From: JBAYHN01 sp041666125
GTDB taxonomy: Bacteria > Patescibacteriota > Gracilibacteria > UBA1369 > UM-FILTER-53-11
Direction: 5' to 3'
Length of the DNA stretch: 23,484 nt
Assembly (NCBI GenBank): GCA_041666125.1
Contig: JBAYHN010000012.1
Span: forward strand, 1-23,484
Shown: positions 22,490 through 23,484 of the stretch, piece by piece
Layout of the letters: each line of letters opens with the position of its first letter
Position numbering within the stretch: the stretch's first letter is position 1
Translations under genes and position numbers: made by a program
Notes under the pieces: generated by a model
The model's database searches: none
What the model was told of the DNA's origin: nothing
What the model saw: the letters and a program-made list of their open reading frames with translations, nothing else

Positions 22490-23484
22490 AATGTTTTGCG
22501 AGGCGTAATTTTCTCACGATTTTCTTTTACTTTCAAATTCCATTCGCCAGTCACATAGCTGTTCTCCGGAATATCTTGGCCAACAACAATGCCTGCGCCC
22601 ACAAAAGAATTTGAACCGACTTTTATTCCAGGCATAAAGTTTGTATTTACTCCGACTCTTATGTGGTCGCCTGTTACCAGCCCAAATTTATTTGAACCGC
22701 AATCCACCTTTGTCGTGCCGCCATTTATGGCCACTTGAATATTTTTTTCGTCTAGTCTCAGGTTACCCGTAACGGCCCCCGCGCCAAAAGAAACATCTTC
22801 GCCAATTATACTGTCACCAATGTAATTTGTATGCGTCCAGACGCCACCGCCCACAAAACTGCGGGCAACTTCACTTCCAAAGCCAATAACGCAATCTGGA
22901 CCAATGTGTGACTGCCTAACGAGGGCGTTTGTGGCGACCACTGTATTTTTGCCGATGTATGCCGGGCCGATAATTACTGCGTTTTCCAAAACTCGCACGC
23001 CTTCTTCCAAATAAACTTCACCTTTTACCGTCGCAGATTTTGCAATTTGCACGGATTTTGATTTTTTAGATTTAACTGTGCCAATAAAATAATTCATCAG
23101 CGAAATTACATGCCACGGATACTTTACCGGCTGCCAAAAACCTTTAAATGGCACCGCGCGATAAGTAACACCATCATCAAAAAGCTTTTGCAGAGCGCAT
23201 TCGTAGCGGTCGTCGCATTTTGAAGAAATATTCTCCAGCGCATCCAAAAGTGCCTGCGAATCTGGATGAAAATGCATAACAATATTCACAAGCTTGCTCG
23301 GTTCTTTGCCTTCCCCAGGCTTTTCCACAATTTTTTGAATTTTATTTTGCGAGTCGGCTTTTAAATATCCACCCGGGAAATATTTTTCCACATGTTTGGC
23401 CAGCAGCATCCCCTCGCCTTTCTTAATATTTTTATGCAAAAGTTCGTATGCGGATTGATCAACCACGTCGTTTGAACTCATCAC
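22486..23484 (-). CDS. Sugar-1-phosphate nucleotidyltransferase with left-handed beta-helix domain (5' end outside window)
   Basis: GlmU-like protein, cut by the window edge, with the N-terminal Rossmann part and its GxGTRM loop missing. The visible 332 codons begin in the second half of the nucleotidyltransferase domain (SNDVVD, and IVEKP near 47-51). They continue with a hexapeptide-repeat left-handed beta-helix (from about residue 145: VKGEVYLEEGVRVLENAVIIG, with repeats through VGSNSFVGAGIVVG). Such proteins activate a sugar phosphate and may also acetylate it. It overlaps the GT2 gene by 4 bases, so the pair probably makes and transfers a surface sugar. GlmU proper cannot be claimed without the N terminus. 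Confidence 0.85.
   Translation of the reverse strand: MMSSNDVVDQSAYELLHKNIKKGEGMLLAKHVEKYFPGGYLKADSQNKIQKIVEKPGEGKEPSKLVNIVMHFHPDSQALLDALENISSKCDDRYECALQKLFDDGVTYRAVPFKGFWQPVKYPWHVISLMNYFIGTVKSKKSKSVQIAKSATVKGEVYLEEGVRVLENAVIIGPAYIGKNTVVATNALVRQSHIGPDCVIGFGSEVARSFVGGGVWTHTNYIGDSIIGEDVSFGAGAVTGNLRLDEKNIQVAINGGTTKVDCGSNKFGLVTGDHIRVGVNTNFMPGIKVGSNSFVGAGIVVGQDIPENSYVTGEWNLKVKENREKITPRKTL

Noticed and set aside
1..23484. CRISPR arrays, insertion sequences, tRNA and rRNA genes
   Set aside because: No regularly spaced repeats, transposase-like proteins, terminal repeats or tRNA/rRNA signatures were seen by eye.

Overview
The window looks like the chromosome of a Patescibacteria/CPR-type bacterium. 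It has moderate to low GC, very dense packing with convergent genes that touch or overlap, almost no Shine-Dalgarno sequences, and several gene families common in that group: DUF4012 and DUF3352-like surface proteins, a CofE-like ligase, an alanyl-tRNA synthetase of only about 607 residues, and many small membrane-anchored proteins of unknown function. UGA is a normal stop here (the CofE-like gene and purN both end in TGA), which argues against the code-25 lineages (Gracilibacteria, Absconditabacteria). The lineage assignment is inference.

Layout. 1-2.7 kb (minus strand): recA, recX and the 5' part of nusA, each with its own signals. 2.86-3.9 kb (minus): a four-helix membrane protein followed by a small zinc-ribbon protein. 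3.97-6.5 kb: a GT4 glycosyltransferase (+), a hypothetical protein (-) and NAD kinase (+). 6.5-9.4 kb (minus): short alaS and a 335-residue unknown. 9.5-13.2 kb (+): a DUF3352-like and DUF4012 pair of membrane-anchored surface proteins, meeting miaB (-) end to end. 14.6-16.45 kb: a Cys-rich membrane-anchored unknown (-) divergent from a two-gene cassette of very small proteins (+) with a good promoter and terminator. 16.45-16.87 kb: a segment without a convincing gene that on the minus strand has a promoter, several stable tetraloop hairpins and a terminator, so a probable structured RNA. 16.9-18.8 kb (+): CofE-like ligase, PurN and a small membrane protein. 18.84-21.56 kb (-): a 906-residue protein joining a GHKL-type ATPase domain, one membrane helix and a C-terminal HExxH protease-like domain. 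21.7-23.5 kb (-): a GT2 glycosyltransferase and a sugar-nucleotidyltransferase/left-handed-beta-helix protein cut by the window edge.

The housekeeping genes cover recombination (recA/recX), transcription (nusA), translation (alaS, miaB) and cofactor or purine metabolism (NAD kinase, purN, CofE-like). The accessory part is mostly cell envelope: glycosyltransferases, sugar activation and anchored surface proteins. The two items most likely to be undescribed are the ATPase-membrane-protease fusion and the candidate structured RNA. Several promoters put the transcription start at or within a few bases of the start codon, pointing to leaderless or very short leaders as a common expression mode.
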